This document shows, one piece after another, positions 35,205-44,715 of a stretch of 64,000 bases of DNA; position 1 is the stretch's first letter, and every line of letters starts with the position of its first letter. The stretch comes from Trebonia sp963734665 (GTDB lineage: Bacteria > Actinomycetota > Actinomycetes > Streptosporangiales > Streptosporangiaceae), in contig CAVTIR010000005.1 in NCBI GenBank assembly GCA_963734665.1, positions 930,001-994,000 of the forward strand, in the 5' to 3' direction. Position numbers and translations under genes: made by a program. The notes below the pieces were generated by a model. It did no database searches, was not told the DNA's origin, and worked only from the letters and a program-made list of their open reading frames with translations.

Positions 35205-38200
35205 CTAGCGGGAGGTGACGCGGTCATTCGTGGCGGTGAGGGGGAACTCCGCGTGCAGGCTGGTGCCCGCCCCGCGGGGGCTATGCAGGACGATCCGGCC
35301 GCCGAGTGCTTCCACGCGGTCCTTGAGGCCGGCCAGGCCGGTGCCGCCGGCCAGGTTGGCGCCACCGATGCCGTCGTCGCGGACCGTGACGCGCAGCCGG
35401 TCACCGGCGACCTCTGCCTCGACGGAGACGGCCGAGGCGCGAGCGTACTTGGCCGCGTTGGTCAGCGCCTCGGCCACGAGGTAGTAGGCGCTGACTTCAA
35501 CCTGCTCGGGCAGCCGGCCTGTGGCAGGAAGCGTGAGGTTCACGGGAACCGGGGAGCGGCGGGCCAGCGCCCGCAGCGCGGGGCGCAGGCCGCCGTCGGC
35601 GAGGATGGCGGGGTGGATGCCGCGGGCGATCTCGCGTAGCTCACCAAGTGCGGCGGCTAGCCCGGCTTCGATGTGCTCGAGGTCCGCGCCAGCCCGCCGG
35701 ACTGGGGCGGGACAGCCGCCCGGGCGCCGCGTAGCTGAAGTTCCAGCGAGACCAGCCGCTGCTGGGCGCCGTCGTGCAGGTCCCGCTCGATCCGCCGGCG
35801 CGCCTGGTCGGCGGCGGCCACGATCCGCGCCCGGGAGGCGGTCACCTCGGCCTGCGCCCCGGCGTTCGCGATCGCGGTCGCGACCAGCCCGGTGAACCCG
35901 GCCAGCCGCGTCTCGGTGTCGCCCGGCAGGTGCTCCGGGTGGGTGAACGCGACCGCCATGGCGCCCCACAGCCGGCCCTCGACACTGACCGGCACTCCCA
36001 CCGAGGAGCGGAGCCCCCAGGCGGTGGCGGCCTGGCCGATCGTGCCCGAGACGGGGTCGTAGTCGTCGATCCGGGCCAGGCCCGTCTGGTGCACCAGCGT
36101 GGTGACGTTCCGCCCGCCGACCGGCAGCCGCCCGCCGACCGGGGCCGGTGCCGGCGCGCCGGTGCTGGTCCAGGTGCCGGTGACCTCCAGCGTGTCCGGC
36201 GGGTCGTAGCGGACCAGGATCGCGAGGTCGGCCGCGAGTAGCCGGCCGACCTCCTCGGCGACCGCGGTGAACACCTCCTGCGGCGGCGCCGGCCGGGCGA
36301 CCAGCGTTGCCACCCGCCGCAGCGCCGCCTGCTCGCCGGCGATCCGGCGGTACTCGTCGGCGATCCGGCGGTACCCGGCGTACAGCTGCGCGTTGTCGAG
36401 GGAGACGGCGAGCTGGGCGGCGATCAGGTTGACCGCGTCGAGCCGCCCGGTCGTGAACGCGGCGCGGATCAGCCGGTTTTCCAGCAGCAGCACCGCCCGC
36501 AGCGCGCCGCGGCTGAGGATCGGCACGGCCAGCAGCGAGCAGCAGGTGATGCCGGCGAAGTAGGGGTCGCGGGAGAACCGGTCGTCAGCGGTGGCGTCGC
36601 CGGCGACCAGCGGTTCACCCGTCCGCTGGACGTAGCGCAGCACCGACATCGGGAGCGCGCAGTCGTGGCCGGTGTCGCTGGCTGGGACGGTGCCGCCGTC
36701 GGGTGCGGGCAGCAGCCAGTCCTGCCGGTCCTCGTCCCATAGCAGCAGGCGGACGCTGGTGGCGCCGGTCATCGCGCTGAGCACGCCGGCCACGCGGGCG
36801 TGCAGCCGGCCGATGCTGGTCTCCGAGCTCAGCGCCTGCGACGCGGAAAGGATGCCGAGCAGGTCGACCGTGCCCGTGGTGACGGCGGCACGGCGCTGGG
36901 GAAGATCGCCGGACGGCTCGCCGGCGGTGGCGGCCGGGTCGGACGGCGGCTGGACCGGGTAGGCCCAGTCGAGCTGGGCGACTTTGGCGGTCGCACCCCA
37001 GGTTAGGTACTCCTGGCGGGCCTGGGCGAGCAGGTCGTGGCCGGCGTGGTCCAGGCCGTGGGCGAGGTAGAAGCGGGCCGCGTGCTCGGCGATCAGGGCC
37101 CGGTGCCAGGGCCGTTGCCGCTGCGCGGCCTCGTGCCGGGAGCTGGTCCGTGGCCGGGACGGCGATGCCGAGTTCACGCAGCGAATCCACGCCTAGCCGC
37201 AGCGCCTCCGCAAATCGGAGCCGGTGGGTCACGCTGCGCACCTGTACCTCCGTCGCGCTGGCGCGGTCCGCCGTGGCGGGGCACAGCCGTTCGATCGTGC
37301 GGTACACCTCATCCGCCTCATCCAGCCGCCCCAGGCAGTACAGCGCGGCGTGACGGCCGGCGTGCACCTGCGCGAGCGTCGCGGTCTCGCCCGGGCTGAC
37401 CGCCGCAAGCGCGGCGGTCAGCAGCGCGTGCACCAGCGCGTAGTCCCCAATTAGCGTGGCCTGGCCGGCGGCGCGCCGCAGCAGCCCCACCACCTGGCGC
37501 CGCTCGGCGGCGCCGGCGACCGCGCCGACGGCGGGCAGGTACTGCTCCGCCGCGGCCGCGAACAACTCCGGCACCGTCGCCAGCCGCCGCGCCATGGCCA
37601 GCTGCAGGGCCTGCTGCCGCCCCGGGTCGAGCCCGTCCAGGATCGCCTCGCGGATCCGATCGTGCCGGAACCGCACCGCCGGATGTGCCCCGGGCTCTGC
37701 CACCAGGAGGCCGTCGTCGAGGGCGGGTGCCAGCGCCTGGTCCACCGCGTCGGCTGGCTCGCCGGTGGCGGCCTGCAGCAGGGTCAGCTCGGCGCGGCCG
37801 CCCAGGCAGGCCATCGCCTGGACCATCTGCCGGGACTGCTCCGGCAGGGCGGCGGCGCGCGCCGCCAGCAGATCGGCGACCTCGGACCGGCCCAGGTGCG
37901 TGCGCACCGCCGCCTCGTCCCACTGCCACCCGGCGGGCGTCGCGGTCATCAGGCCGTCGCGGCGCAGCGCGTTGAGCAGCTCAACGGTCTCGTACGGGTT
38001 GCCGCGCGTATGCGGCTCGATCACCTCGGCCAGGCCCGCCGCTCCACGGTCAACGCGCAGCATCTCGGCGACTATGGCGGCCAGGCCCGGCTGCGGCAGG
38101 TTGTCTAGGCGCAGGTGCCGCACCGTGACCTGGTCCCGCCACCGCGACAGCGGCACCGCCAGCGGGTGCGCTTCATCCACGTCGCCGTCCCGGTACGCGC

Positions 38201-39644
38201 CGACCAGCAGCAGGCCGTCGACCGGCTCCTCGCTCAGCACCAAGTCGACGAAGCCGAGCGGCGTACCCCCCGCCCACTGCAGGTCATCAAGGAACACCAC
38301 GACCGGCCGTTTCCGCGAGGCGACCGCCCGCAGCGCCGCCGCGGCCGCCCGCTGCAGCCGCGCCTGCGCGGTCAGCGGATCTCCCGCCTCCGGCGGCACC
38401 TCCAGCAGCGCCGCGAACTCCGGCAGCACCGCGGTCAGCAGGCCCGCGCCCGGCCCCGCCGCCGCCACGATCCTCATCCGCAGCCGTGCCAGCTCCGCCT
38501 CCGGCTCGGCCAGCAGCAGCCGGCCCAGCGCGCGGAACGCCTGATACCCCGCGTCGAACTCCAGGTCCCGCCGGTAGGCGTCGAACTTACCCGCCACGAA
38601 CCAGCCGTCAGCGCCGGTCACCACCGGCCGCAGCTGGTCGACCAGCGCCGTCTTGCCCACCCCGGGCGCGCCGGCCACCAGCACCCCCCGGCACCCGCCC
38701 GCCAGCGCGCCGGCGAACGCGGCCTCCAGCGCCGCCACCTCGTCATCACGTCCCATCAGCCGCGACGGCGGCAGCAGCCGCACCGGGAAATCACGCTCAC
38801 CGGCCCGGAACCCAGCCTTTCCCCGGCGCGCCTGCGCGTAGCGCAACCGCTCCAGGTCATAAATCAGGCCGTCCGCGGTCTGGTACCGGTTGTCCGGTTC
38901 CTTCTCCAGCAGGTGCATGATGATCGCCGACAACGGCGCCGGCAGGGCCTGGTTCGCCCCGGCGGCCGGTACCGGGACCCGGGCGAGGTGATCGTGGATC
39001 AGCCGCAGCGGGTCCCCGGTGCCGAACGGGGGCCCGCCCGTGGCCAGCTCGTACAGCACCGCGCCCAGCGCGTACAGGTCGGCCCGCTGATCCACCGCCC
39101 GGCCCGTCCGCCCGGTCGCCTCCGGCGCCAGGTACGCCAGCGTCCCCGTGACCTCGGCATGGTGCGTGAACTCCGGGCGGATCTCCGCGAACGACGAGGC
39201 CAGGGCGAAGTCCACCAGGCACGGGGTACCGTCTTCGCTGACAACGATGTTCGCCGGGGTGATGTCCCGGTGGATCACCCCCCGCCGGTGCATCCCCGCC
39301 ACCGCCCTCGCCAGCCCTAGCCCGAGACCGGCCAGCTCACCGGTCGGCAGCGGCCTGGCCACGCCTGCCAGGCTCGCCCCGTCGGCGTCCTCAAGCACGA
39401 CCGACCCCGGGTACCGCGGCGCCCCCGCCAGCTGCGCCACCCCCGCGACGTCGGGCAGGCGCTCCAGCATCGCCACCTCATGCCCCAGCCGGCGCTCCGC
39501 GTCCGCCCCCAGCGGCTCCTTACGGATGACCGTCCGCCCGGGCAGGAACAGCCTGGTAATGCGAGTGCGCTCACTGGAGTGCACGATCTCGGCCCGCAGC
39601 AACGGATCCGGGCCGGGCCGCACTCCGCTTCCGCTTGCTTCCAT
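35205..39644 (-). pseudogene. trifunctional Ser/Thr kinase / AAA ATPase / GAF-histidine kinase, decayed
   Basis: From ATG 39644 (GGGGAGG upstream) the frame encodes a protein kinase domain (RGVIHRDITPANIVV, a DFA variant of DFG), then an AAA/NACHT-like ATPase (VAGAPGVGKTALVDQL, VVFLDDLQW) and helical repeats. At about 37150 the frame breaks, and two GAF domains and a histidine kinase dimerisation region (RRIERDLHDGAQQRLVSLEL) follow in another frame. It breaks again at about 35690 before the ATPase part (LREIARGIHPAIL, LTNAAKYA, GGTGLAGLKDRVEALGG). From my memory of this family (about 1,750-1,850 residues) the joined parts, about 1,475 residues, lack several hundred residues at the first break, so a deletion as well as a frameshift is likely there. 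The second break is repaired by adding one G. Confidence 0.82.
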
Positions 39645-39676
39645 CGGGCACCTCCCCGTACACGGGCCTCCCCCTG

Positions 39677-39742
39677 CCTGCCTGCACCCAGGCTGACGAC
39701 GTGCACCACCCTGCCTGCACCTAGGCTGACGACATGCACCAC
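39677..39742. repeat. tandem 33-bp duplication upstream of the kinase gene
   Basis: Two adjacent 33-bp copies (39677-39709 and 39710-39742) differ at two positions. Each begins CCTGCCTGCACC and ends GCACCAC. They lie 33-98 nt before the decayed kinase gene, where a promoter or operator would be expected. Confidence 0.75.
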
Positions 39743-39852
39743 GGCCGTTCGCATTAAGACCTTTATTTCCGAACGAGGGCGCTTTCCAGGGATAGACGCG
39801 GGCGGACCAGCGGCACCCCACCGATTCGTAAACTCGAGTTACGAATCAACTC

Positions 39853-40329
39853 TTAGTCCAGGCCGCCGCGGTAGCCGGGGTCTACCGAGTCTGGGTCGAG
39901 GCCGAGGAAGCCGGCGAACTCTTCGATGACGATATCGAAGACGAGGTCGCTGAGTTCAGCGTCGTTCTCTGACCGGGCCATCAGCGGGCGGCGGTAGACC
40001 ACGATGCGCGCGGGCGTAGCCGGGCGCGCGGGGTCGCCGGAGTCCGGCGTTCCTGGCACCGTCCTGGCGAGCGGCAGCGACATGCTGTCATCGACGAGCT
40101 CGTCGGCCTCTGGCACCTCCTGAACGGCGAACTCCACGCCCTCTAGCTCTGCCTCCCAGCGCGGCTCAAGGCGCGCCACCGCGTCAAGCACCATGTCATC
40201 GAACTGCTGGGAGCGGGTCCGGTAGAGGGGCACCCCCGGCGGCACAAGCCGTCCGCGAAGCCCCCGCCCATGCCGGTCCCGCCGCCGGACCTGGAGAGGC
40301 CGACCAGCCCCGTTCTCGCCGCTCTGCAC
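39853..40329 (-). CDS. actinobacterial metallopeptidase-like protein (Rv3259 family), no HExxH
   Basis: This protein of about 158 residues resembles the small family conserved between DUF5719 and DUF3499 in actinobacteria: RRRDRHGRGLRGRLVPPGVP, TRSQQFDDMVLDAVARLEPRWE, ARIVVYRRPLMARS, ELSDLVFDIVIEEFAGFLGL, DPDSVDP. It is related to zincin-like metallopeptidases, but the HExxH site is replaced (VFDIVIEEF), so peptidase activity is doubtful. GTG 40329 is chosen because it precedes the conserved RRRDRHGRG. The start is uncertain. Confidence 0.82.
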   Translation of the reverse strand: MQSGENGAGRPLQVRRRDRHGRGLRGRLVPPGVPLYRTRSQQFDDMVLDAVARLEPRWEAELEGVEFAVQEVPEADELVDDSMSLPLARTVPGTPDSGDPARPATPARIVVYRRPLMARSENDAELSDLVFDIVIEEFAGFLGLDPDSVDPGYRGGLD

Positions 40330-40848
40330 AATAATCGAGCGTATCTTGACCGCACACCGACCAGCCAGCGCCGCCCCAGGCAAAAAGACAGTCGCCACCC
40401 CAGCCGGTCGTTAGCGCGGGAGGCCATGATGGGGGGCTTGGCTCAGCAGGCGGCGGCGCGGGTCGGCCTAGCATGGTGATCTTGGTCACCCGCTATGCGG
40501 GGGGTGCCCGGTTGGTGTGAAGTGGGCGCGCCCCAGGTCGCCGCCTCGTCGAACGTGATTTCACCTGTTGGGCTGGGGGGCGGGCGGGGCGTGGGCAGGG
40601 CTTCGAGCACGAGTCGAGCCGAGACAGACAAAACGACACGATCGCGAACCATGCCCGGGTGATGGCGTAACCGGCTTCTGATAGGTACCGTCAGCCGTTG
40701 TGAGTGAGATCCAGTACCTGCCGGCGGCCCGGGGGACGGCATCGGCGAGACGGTCGGACGACGCTCACCTGGCCATGGCTTTTCCGCATGCCAACGGGGC
40801 TTGGACCACTATCGTGATCAATATCGATCTGGTGAGGGTGGTGGGCTG
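40330..40848. other. 519-nt intergenic region, divergent promoters expected
   Basis: The region lies between the minus-strand Rv3259-like gene and the plus-strand DUF3499 gene. Open frames here have shadow-like composition. A G-rich run occurs near 40570-40600. I see no tRNA, clear hairpin or repeat. Confidence 0.4.
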
Positions 40849-41319
40849 GTGAATTCCCGTTGCTGCTCACGTACCGCGTGCAAGCAGCCTCCCGTCTACA
40901 CGCTCACGTACGTGTATAGGGACTCGACGGCCGTACTGGGGCCGCTAGCCGTGTACGTTGACCCGCATTCATGGGACCTGTGCGAGATGCACGCCGCGCG
41001 GCTCGTCGTGCCGCGCGGCTGGGACGTGGTCCGGCTGCCGCCAGACCCGGCGCAGGAACGAGCCGACGACCTTGAGGCGCTGGCGAACATCGTCCGTGAC
41101 GTAGGCCGTGCCGAGCGGGCCGCCCAGGCGCGCGCGGTGGCGCAGCCCCGGCAGGCGCCGATGCGGCAACCGGAGCCCCGGCCTGCTGAGTCCAGGCAAG
41201 CGGCCTCGGCCCGGCCGGCCGGTGCGGCCGCCGAGCCGGTCGGCCAGGGCGTCGAGGTCGGCCGCCGCGGCCACCTTCGTGTCGTCCGCTCCGCTCCAGC
41301 CCCGCAGCCGGAGACCTAG
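40849..41319 (+). CDS. DUF3499 family protein
   Basis: This 156-residue protein has a conserved N-terminal 85 residues with a putative zinc site (RCCSRTACKQPPVYTLTYVY ... CEMHAARL, Cys and His ligands) followed by PRGWDVVRL and an Ala/Pro/Arg-rich variable tail. The family matches Rv3258c/SCO3029 and always lies beside the Rv3259-like gene. Function is unknown. GTG 40849 puts the start two residues before the first Cys, as in homologues. Confidence 0.87.
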   Translation: MNSRCCSRTACKQPPVYTLTYVYRDSTAVLGPLAVYVDPHSWDLCEMHAARLVVPRGWDVVRLPPDPAQERADDLEALANIVRDVGRAERAAQARAVAQPRQAPMRQPEPRPAESRQAASARPAGAAAEPVGQGVEVGRRGHLRVVRSAPAPQPET

Positions 41320-41417
41320 GCTCACCGGAGAGACCCAGGCTCACCGGAGGCCTACGCTCACCGGAGGCCTACGCTCACCGGAGGCCTACGCTCACCGGAG
41401 GCCTACGCTCACCGGAG
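41313..41417 (+). repeat. 17-bp minisatellite after DUF3499
   Basis: Four perfect copies of GCCTACGCTCACCGGAG start at 41350, 41367, 41384 and 41401. Two diverged 18-bp copies precede them from 41313. The array begins at the DUF3499 stop codon and lies in the 387-nt gap before manB. The rest of the gap holds a short hydrophobic frame (near 41610-41720) that I do not call as a gene. Confidence 0.85.
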
Positions 41418-41706
41418 GCCGCAGTTGTGAGCCAGCCGGAGTTCCCTGCCCGCGAGGGAGCCCCGGAGACCTAGACCCGCCGCCGGAAACCCGGATTGTC
41501 CGCTAGCCTCGCATGTCAGTGCCCTCGTTTTCGCGGCGGCGAGACGTGACCGATAGGTTGATCCTGGAAGTCAACTGGGCAGCCAATCACGACGGGATCG
41601 GTAACCATTCTCATCCTGATGCTGGCCGCCCTCATGCTGATGTTGGCCGGTTGGCCTGGTCTAGGAGGGCGCAGGATGAGAGAGGTCCAAGGAAGGCGGG
41701 GACGAA

Positions 41707-43071
41707 GTGTCGGATCTGAATAAGATCTTCAAGGCTTACGACGTTCGCGGTGTTGTCCCTGACGAGCTCGACGAGTCCGTGGCGGAAGCCGTCGGCGCGG
41801 CATTCGTCCGGCTGACCGGGGCGAAGACTCTCGTTACCCTGCACGACATGCGGGCGAGCAGCGAGCCGCTCGCCGAGGCGCTCGGCCGCGGCGCGGCCGC
41901 CCAGGGAGCGGACGTTATACACGGCGGGCTTGGCTCTACCGACATGGCGTACTACGCGAGCGGGTTCCTCGACATCCCCGGCGCGATGATCACCGCGAGC
42001 CACAACCCGGCCAAGTACAACGGGATCAAACTCTGCAAGGCGGGTGCGAAGCCGGTCGGCATCGAGACCGGACTGGCCGAGATCAAGCAGCTGGTCGCGG
42101 ACGGGGTTCCGGCGTACGACGGCGTGCCCGGCACGGTGTCCAGCAGGGACCTGCTGCCCGGCTACGCCGAGTACCTCAGGAAGCTGGTCGATCTCTCCGG
42201 GATCCGCCGGCTCACGGTCGTCGTCGACGCGGGCAACGGCATGGCCGGCCACACCGTGCCCACCGTGTTCGAGGGCCTGCCGATCACCACCATCCCGCTC
42301 TACTTCGAGCTCGACGGGACGTTCCCCAACCACGAGGCGAATCCGATCGAGCCGAAGAACCTGCGTGACCTGCAGAAGGCGGTCAAGGAGCACCACGCGG
42401 ACATCGGCCTCGCCTTCGACGGCGACGCCGACCGGTGTTTCGTCGTCGACGAGCGCGGCGAGATCGTGGACCCGTCCACGCTTACCGCGATGATCGCGAC
42501 CCGCGAGCTGGCCCGGGAGCCGGGTGCGACGGTGATCCACAACCTGATCACCTCGCGGGTGGTCCGCGAGATCATCAGCGAGCACGGCGGCACGCCCGTC
42601 AGGACGAGAGTCGGCCACTCGTTCATCAAGGCGAAGATGGCGGAGACCAACGCGGTTTTCGGCGGCGAGCACTCGGGCCACTTCTACTTCAGGGACTTCT
42701 GGTTCGCCGACTCGGGCATGCTCGCCGCGCTGCATACCCTAGCCGCGCTTGGCCACGACGACCGGCCGCTGTCGGCCATCCTGGCCGACTTCTCCCGGTA
42801 CGCCGCTAGCGGCGAGATCAACAGCGAGGTCGCCGACCAGGCCGCCACCGCGCAGCGGGTCAAGGACGTGTACGCGTCGCAGCCGGGCGTGACCACGGAC
42901 GAGCTCGACGGCCTCACGGTCTCGGGCGACACCTGGTGGTTCAACCTCCGGCCGTCCAACACCGAGCCGCTGCTGCGGCTGAACGTGGAGGCGTCGGACG
43001 AGGTCGAGATGGCCGCCATCCGGGATGAGGTGCTTGGCCTGGTGCGTGGCACAAGCACCCGTTCGGAATGA
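41707..43071 (+). CDS. manB: phosphomannomutase/phosphoglucomutase
   Basis: This 454-residue alpha-D-phosphohexomutase has the catalytic phosphoserine loop GAMITASHNPAKYNGIK, the metal loop FDGDADRCFVVDE, the sugar-recognition loop GGEHSGHFYF and the phosphate-binding loop RPSNTEPLLRLN. It converts mannose-6-phosphate to mannose-1-phosphate, the substrate of the guanylyltransferase-like enzyme at 15181, and so feeds GDP-mannose production. GTG 41707 follows AAGGAAGG. In mycobacteria the orthologue in this position is pmmA/manB. Confidence 0.94.
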   Translation: MSDLNKIFKAYDVRGVVPDELDESVAEAVGAAFVRLTGAKTLVTLHDMRASSEPLAEALGRGAAAQGADVIHGGLGSTDMAYYASGFLDIPGAMITASHNPAKYNGIKLCKAGAKPVGIETGLAEIKQLVADGVPAYDGVPGTVSSRDLLPGYAEYLRKLVDLSGIRRLTVVVDAGNGMAGHTVPTVFEGLPITTIPLYFELDGTFPNHEANPIEPKNLRDLQKAVKEHHADIGLAFDGDADRCFVVDERGEIVDPSTLTAMIATRELAREPGATVIHNLITSRVVREIISEHGGTPVRTRVGHSFIKAKMAETNAVFGGEHSGHFYFRDFWFADSGMLAALHTLAALGHDDRPLSAILADFSRYAASGEINSEVADQAATAQRVKDVYASQPGVTTDELDGLTVSGDTWWFNLRPSNTEPLLRLNVEASDEVEMAAIRDEVLGLVRGTSTRSE

Positions 43072-43094
43072 ACTAAACAAGAGCTGAGGGATAC

Positions 43095-43268
43095 ATGCAG
43101 ATGGAACTCGAAGACTGGGTGCTCGACATCATCGTCTGCCCGAAGTGCCGGGCTGGCCTGCGCGCTGATGACGCGGCCAGCGAGCTGGTGTGCACCGGGT
43201 GCGGGCTCGCCTACCCGGTCCGCGACAACATCCCGGTGCTGCTGATCGAGGAAGCCCGCAAGCCATGA
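43095..43268 (+). CDS. Trm112 family zinc-ribbon protein
   Basis: This 57-residue protein starts at ATG 43095, 23 nt after manB, and carries the two Cys pairs of a zinc ribbon: IIVCPKCRAGL and LVCTGCGLAYPVRDNIPVLL. This is the UPF0434/Trm112 family, conserved between manB and the SIS gene in actinobacteria. The eukaryotic relative activates methyltransferases. The bacterial role is not established. Confidence 0.9.
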   Translation: MQMELEDWVLDIIVCPKCRAGLRADDAASELVCTGCGLAYPVRDNIPVLLIEEARKP

Positions 43269-43302
43269 TCCGCAATCTCTCCCGGAGCCAGCCGAGGCCA
43301 AC

Positions 43303-43431
43303 GTGTGCTCGGGCGGGCCTGATAGAGTCGCGGTTTTTGCGATCAGGCCCGCCCGAGCACACACCGGGGGGTACGGGGGGTCGCCCCCCCGGGAGAAAAC
43401 AGTGGGGTACGGGGGGTCGCTCCCCCGGGGG
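43303..43431 (+). repeat. dispersed hairpin + G-box repeat, copy B
   Basis: A perfect 21-bp stem (43303-43323 with 43342-43362; arm ends GGGCGGGCCTGAT) encloses an 18-nt loop. It is followed by a G-box at 43364-43394 and a second G-box at 43404-43431. The last GGGGG is six bases before the GTG start of the SIS gene, so the repeat acts as its ribosome-binding region. Polarity is the same as in copy A. Confidence 0.82.
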
Positions 43432-43437
43432 ATGGCA

Positions 43438-44676
43438 GTGAGCACGCCGCCTGGCGGGGCTGCGCTCGCGGCGTTCCGCCTCGATGACCCGGAGATCGTC
43501 GAGGCGGGCGATCCCGGCGGGATGCTGCGGCAGGTCGCCTCGTCGGCCGCGCAGGTCCGTACGGCGCTCCGGGCGTGTGCCGAGGCCGACCTGTCGGCGC
43601 TCGGCCCGGACACCCGGCCGCGCGCCATCGTGGTGGCGGGTTCTGGCGGTGCCGGCGGCTCGGCGTTCGCGTGCGACGCGCTGGCGGCCATCTGCGGCCT
43701 GGGGGCGCCGGTCCAGGTGACCGGCGTGTCCGGCTACCAGCTTCCCGGCTGGATCGGCGCGGCCGACCTGGTGATCGCGGTGTCCCGGTCCGGGCACACC
43801 GCCGAGACGGTCGCGCTGGCCGGCGAGGCGGCGCGGCGCGGCTGCGGGCTGATCGGCGTGAGCGCGCCCGGGTCGCCGCTGCAAGAGCTCACCGGGCGGG
43901 CCAGGGGCACGTTCGTCCCGGTCACCACGGTCGGGCCCGCCAGGGCGATGCCCTGGGCGCTGACCGTGCCGCTGCTCGTGGCCGCCGCCCGGCTCGGGGT
44001 GGCACGGATCGACGACGACGCTTACGAGTCGGCGGCGACTGCCATGGAGGACGTCTCGCACCAGTGCCGCCCGTCAAGCGAGTCGTTCGTCAACCCGGCC
44101 AAGTCGCTCGCGCTTGACCTGGTTGGGCGGCTTCCGGTGATCTGGGGTGGTTCGCCCGTCGCGACGGCGGCGGCGCGGCGTTTCGCCTCACAGCTGGCGG
44201 CGAACGCCAAGCACCCGGCGCTCGTCGGACAGTTGCCCGAGGCCGGGCACGACCAGGTGGCGACGTTTGACGGCTCGTACGCGCCGCCGCCGGAGCCCGC
44301 CTTCCCCGCCGCCGAGCACTTCAGCGACAGTGCTTTTCGCGATGAGGACTTCGGAGGCTTCTCCGACGACGATGACGCCGACCTGGACAGCCTGACGCCC
44401 GAGGAGACGTCGCTGCGGCTCGTGCTGATCGCCGACCCGGCGGGTGAGCACCCCTCCGTGGAACGGACCAGGGCAGCGGCCGCGTCCTTGGCCGGGGTGA
44501 GGGGCATCGACGTGTCGGACATCAGGATGGACGCAAGCGGCGATCCGCTGCGGCGGCTGGCCGCAACCGTGCAGCTCCTCGACTACGCCTCGGTCTACCT
44601 TGGTATCGCCTCGGGGATCGACCCGCTGGCGATCGCCGCGATCAAGGACCTGCGTGACCTGACCGGGCGCGAGTAA
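43438..44676 (+). CDS. SIS-domain phosphosugar isomerase-like protein
   Basis: This 412-residue protein has two SIS folds: IVVAGSGGAGGSAFACDALA then DLVIAVSRSGHTAETVALAGEA (about 60-150), and a C-terminal half with LVGRLPVIWGGSPVATAAARRFASQLAANAKHPA. It resembles bifunctional phosphoglucose/phosphomannose isomerases and Rv3256c, and may make mannose-6-phosphate for ManB. The frame is open through the upstream repeat, but GTG 43438 is best because GGGGG lies six bases before it and family similarity begins here. ATG 43432 is an alternative. An acidic stretch (DEDFGGFSDDDDADLD) is unusual. Confidence 0.87.
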   Translation: MSTPPGGAALAAFRLDDPEIVEAGDPGGMLRQVASSAAQVRTALRACAEADLSALGPDTRPRAIVVAGSGGAGGSAFACDALAAICGLGAPVQVTGVSGYQLPGWIGAADLVIAVSRSGHTAETVALAGEAARRGCGLIGVSAPGSPLQELTGRARGTFVPVTTVGPARAMPWALTVPLLVAAARLGVARIDDDAYESAATAMEDVSHQCRPSSESFVNPAKSLALDLVGRLPVIWGGSPVATAAARRFASQLAANAKHPALVGQLPEAGHDQVATFDGSYAPPPEPAFPAAEHFSDSAFRDEDFGGFSDDDDADLDSLTPEETSLRLVLIADPAGEHPSVERTRAAAASLAGVRGIDVSDIRMDASGDPLRRLAATVQLLDYASVYLGIASGIDPLAIAAIKDLRDLTGRE

Positions 44677-44715
44677 GGCAAATCAGACAGTTCACGTGAT
44701 GGGTATGCTTCGCCG

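Noticed and set aside
41600..41723. Short hydrophobic frame (LILMLAALMLMLAGWPGLG) upstream of manB
   Set aside because: It could be a one-helix micro-protein, but it lacks a good start and RBS and overlaps manB. There is not enough support.
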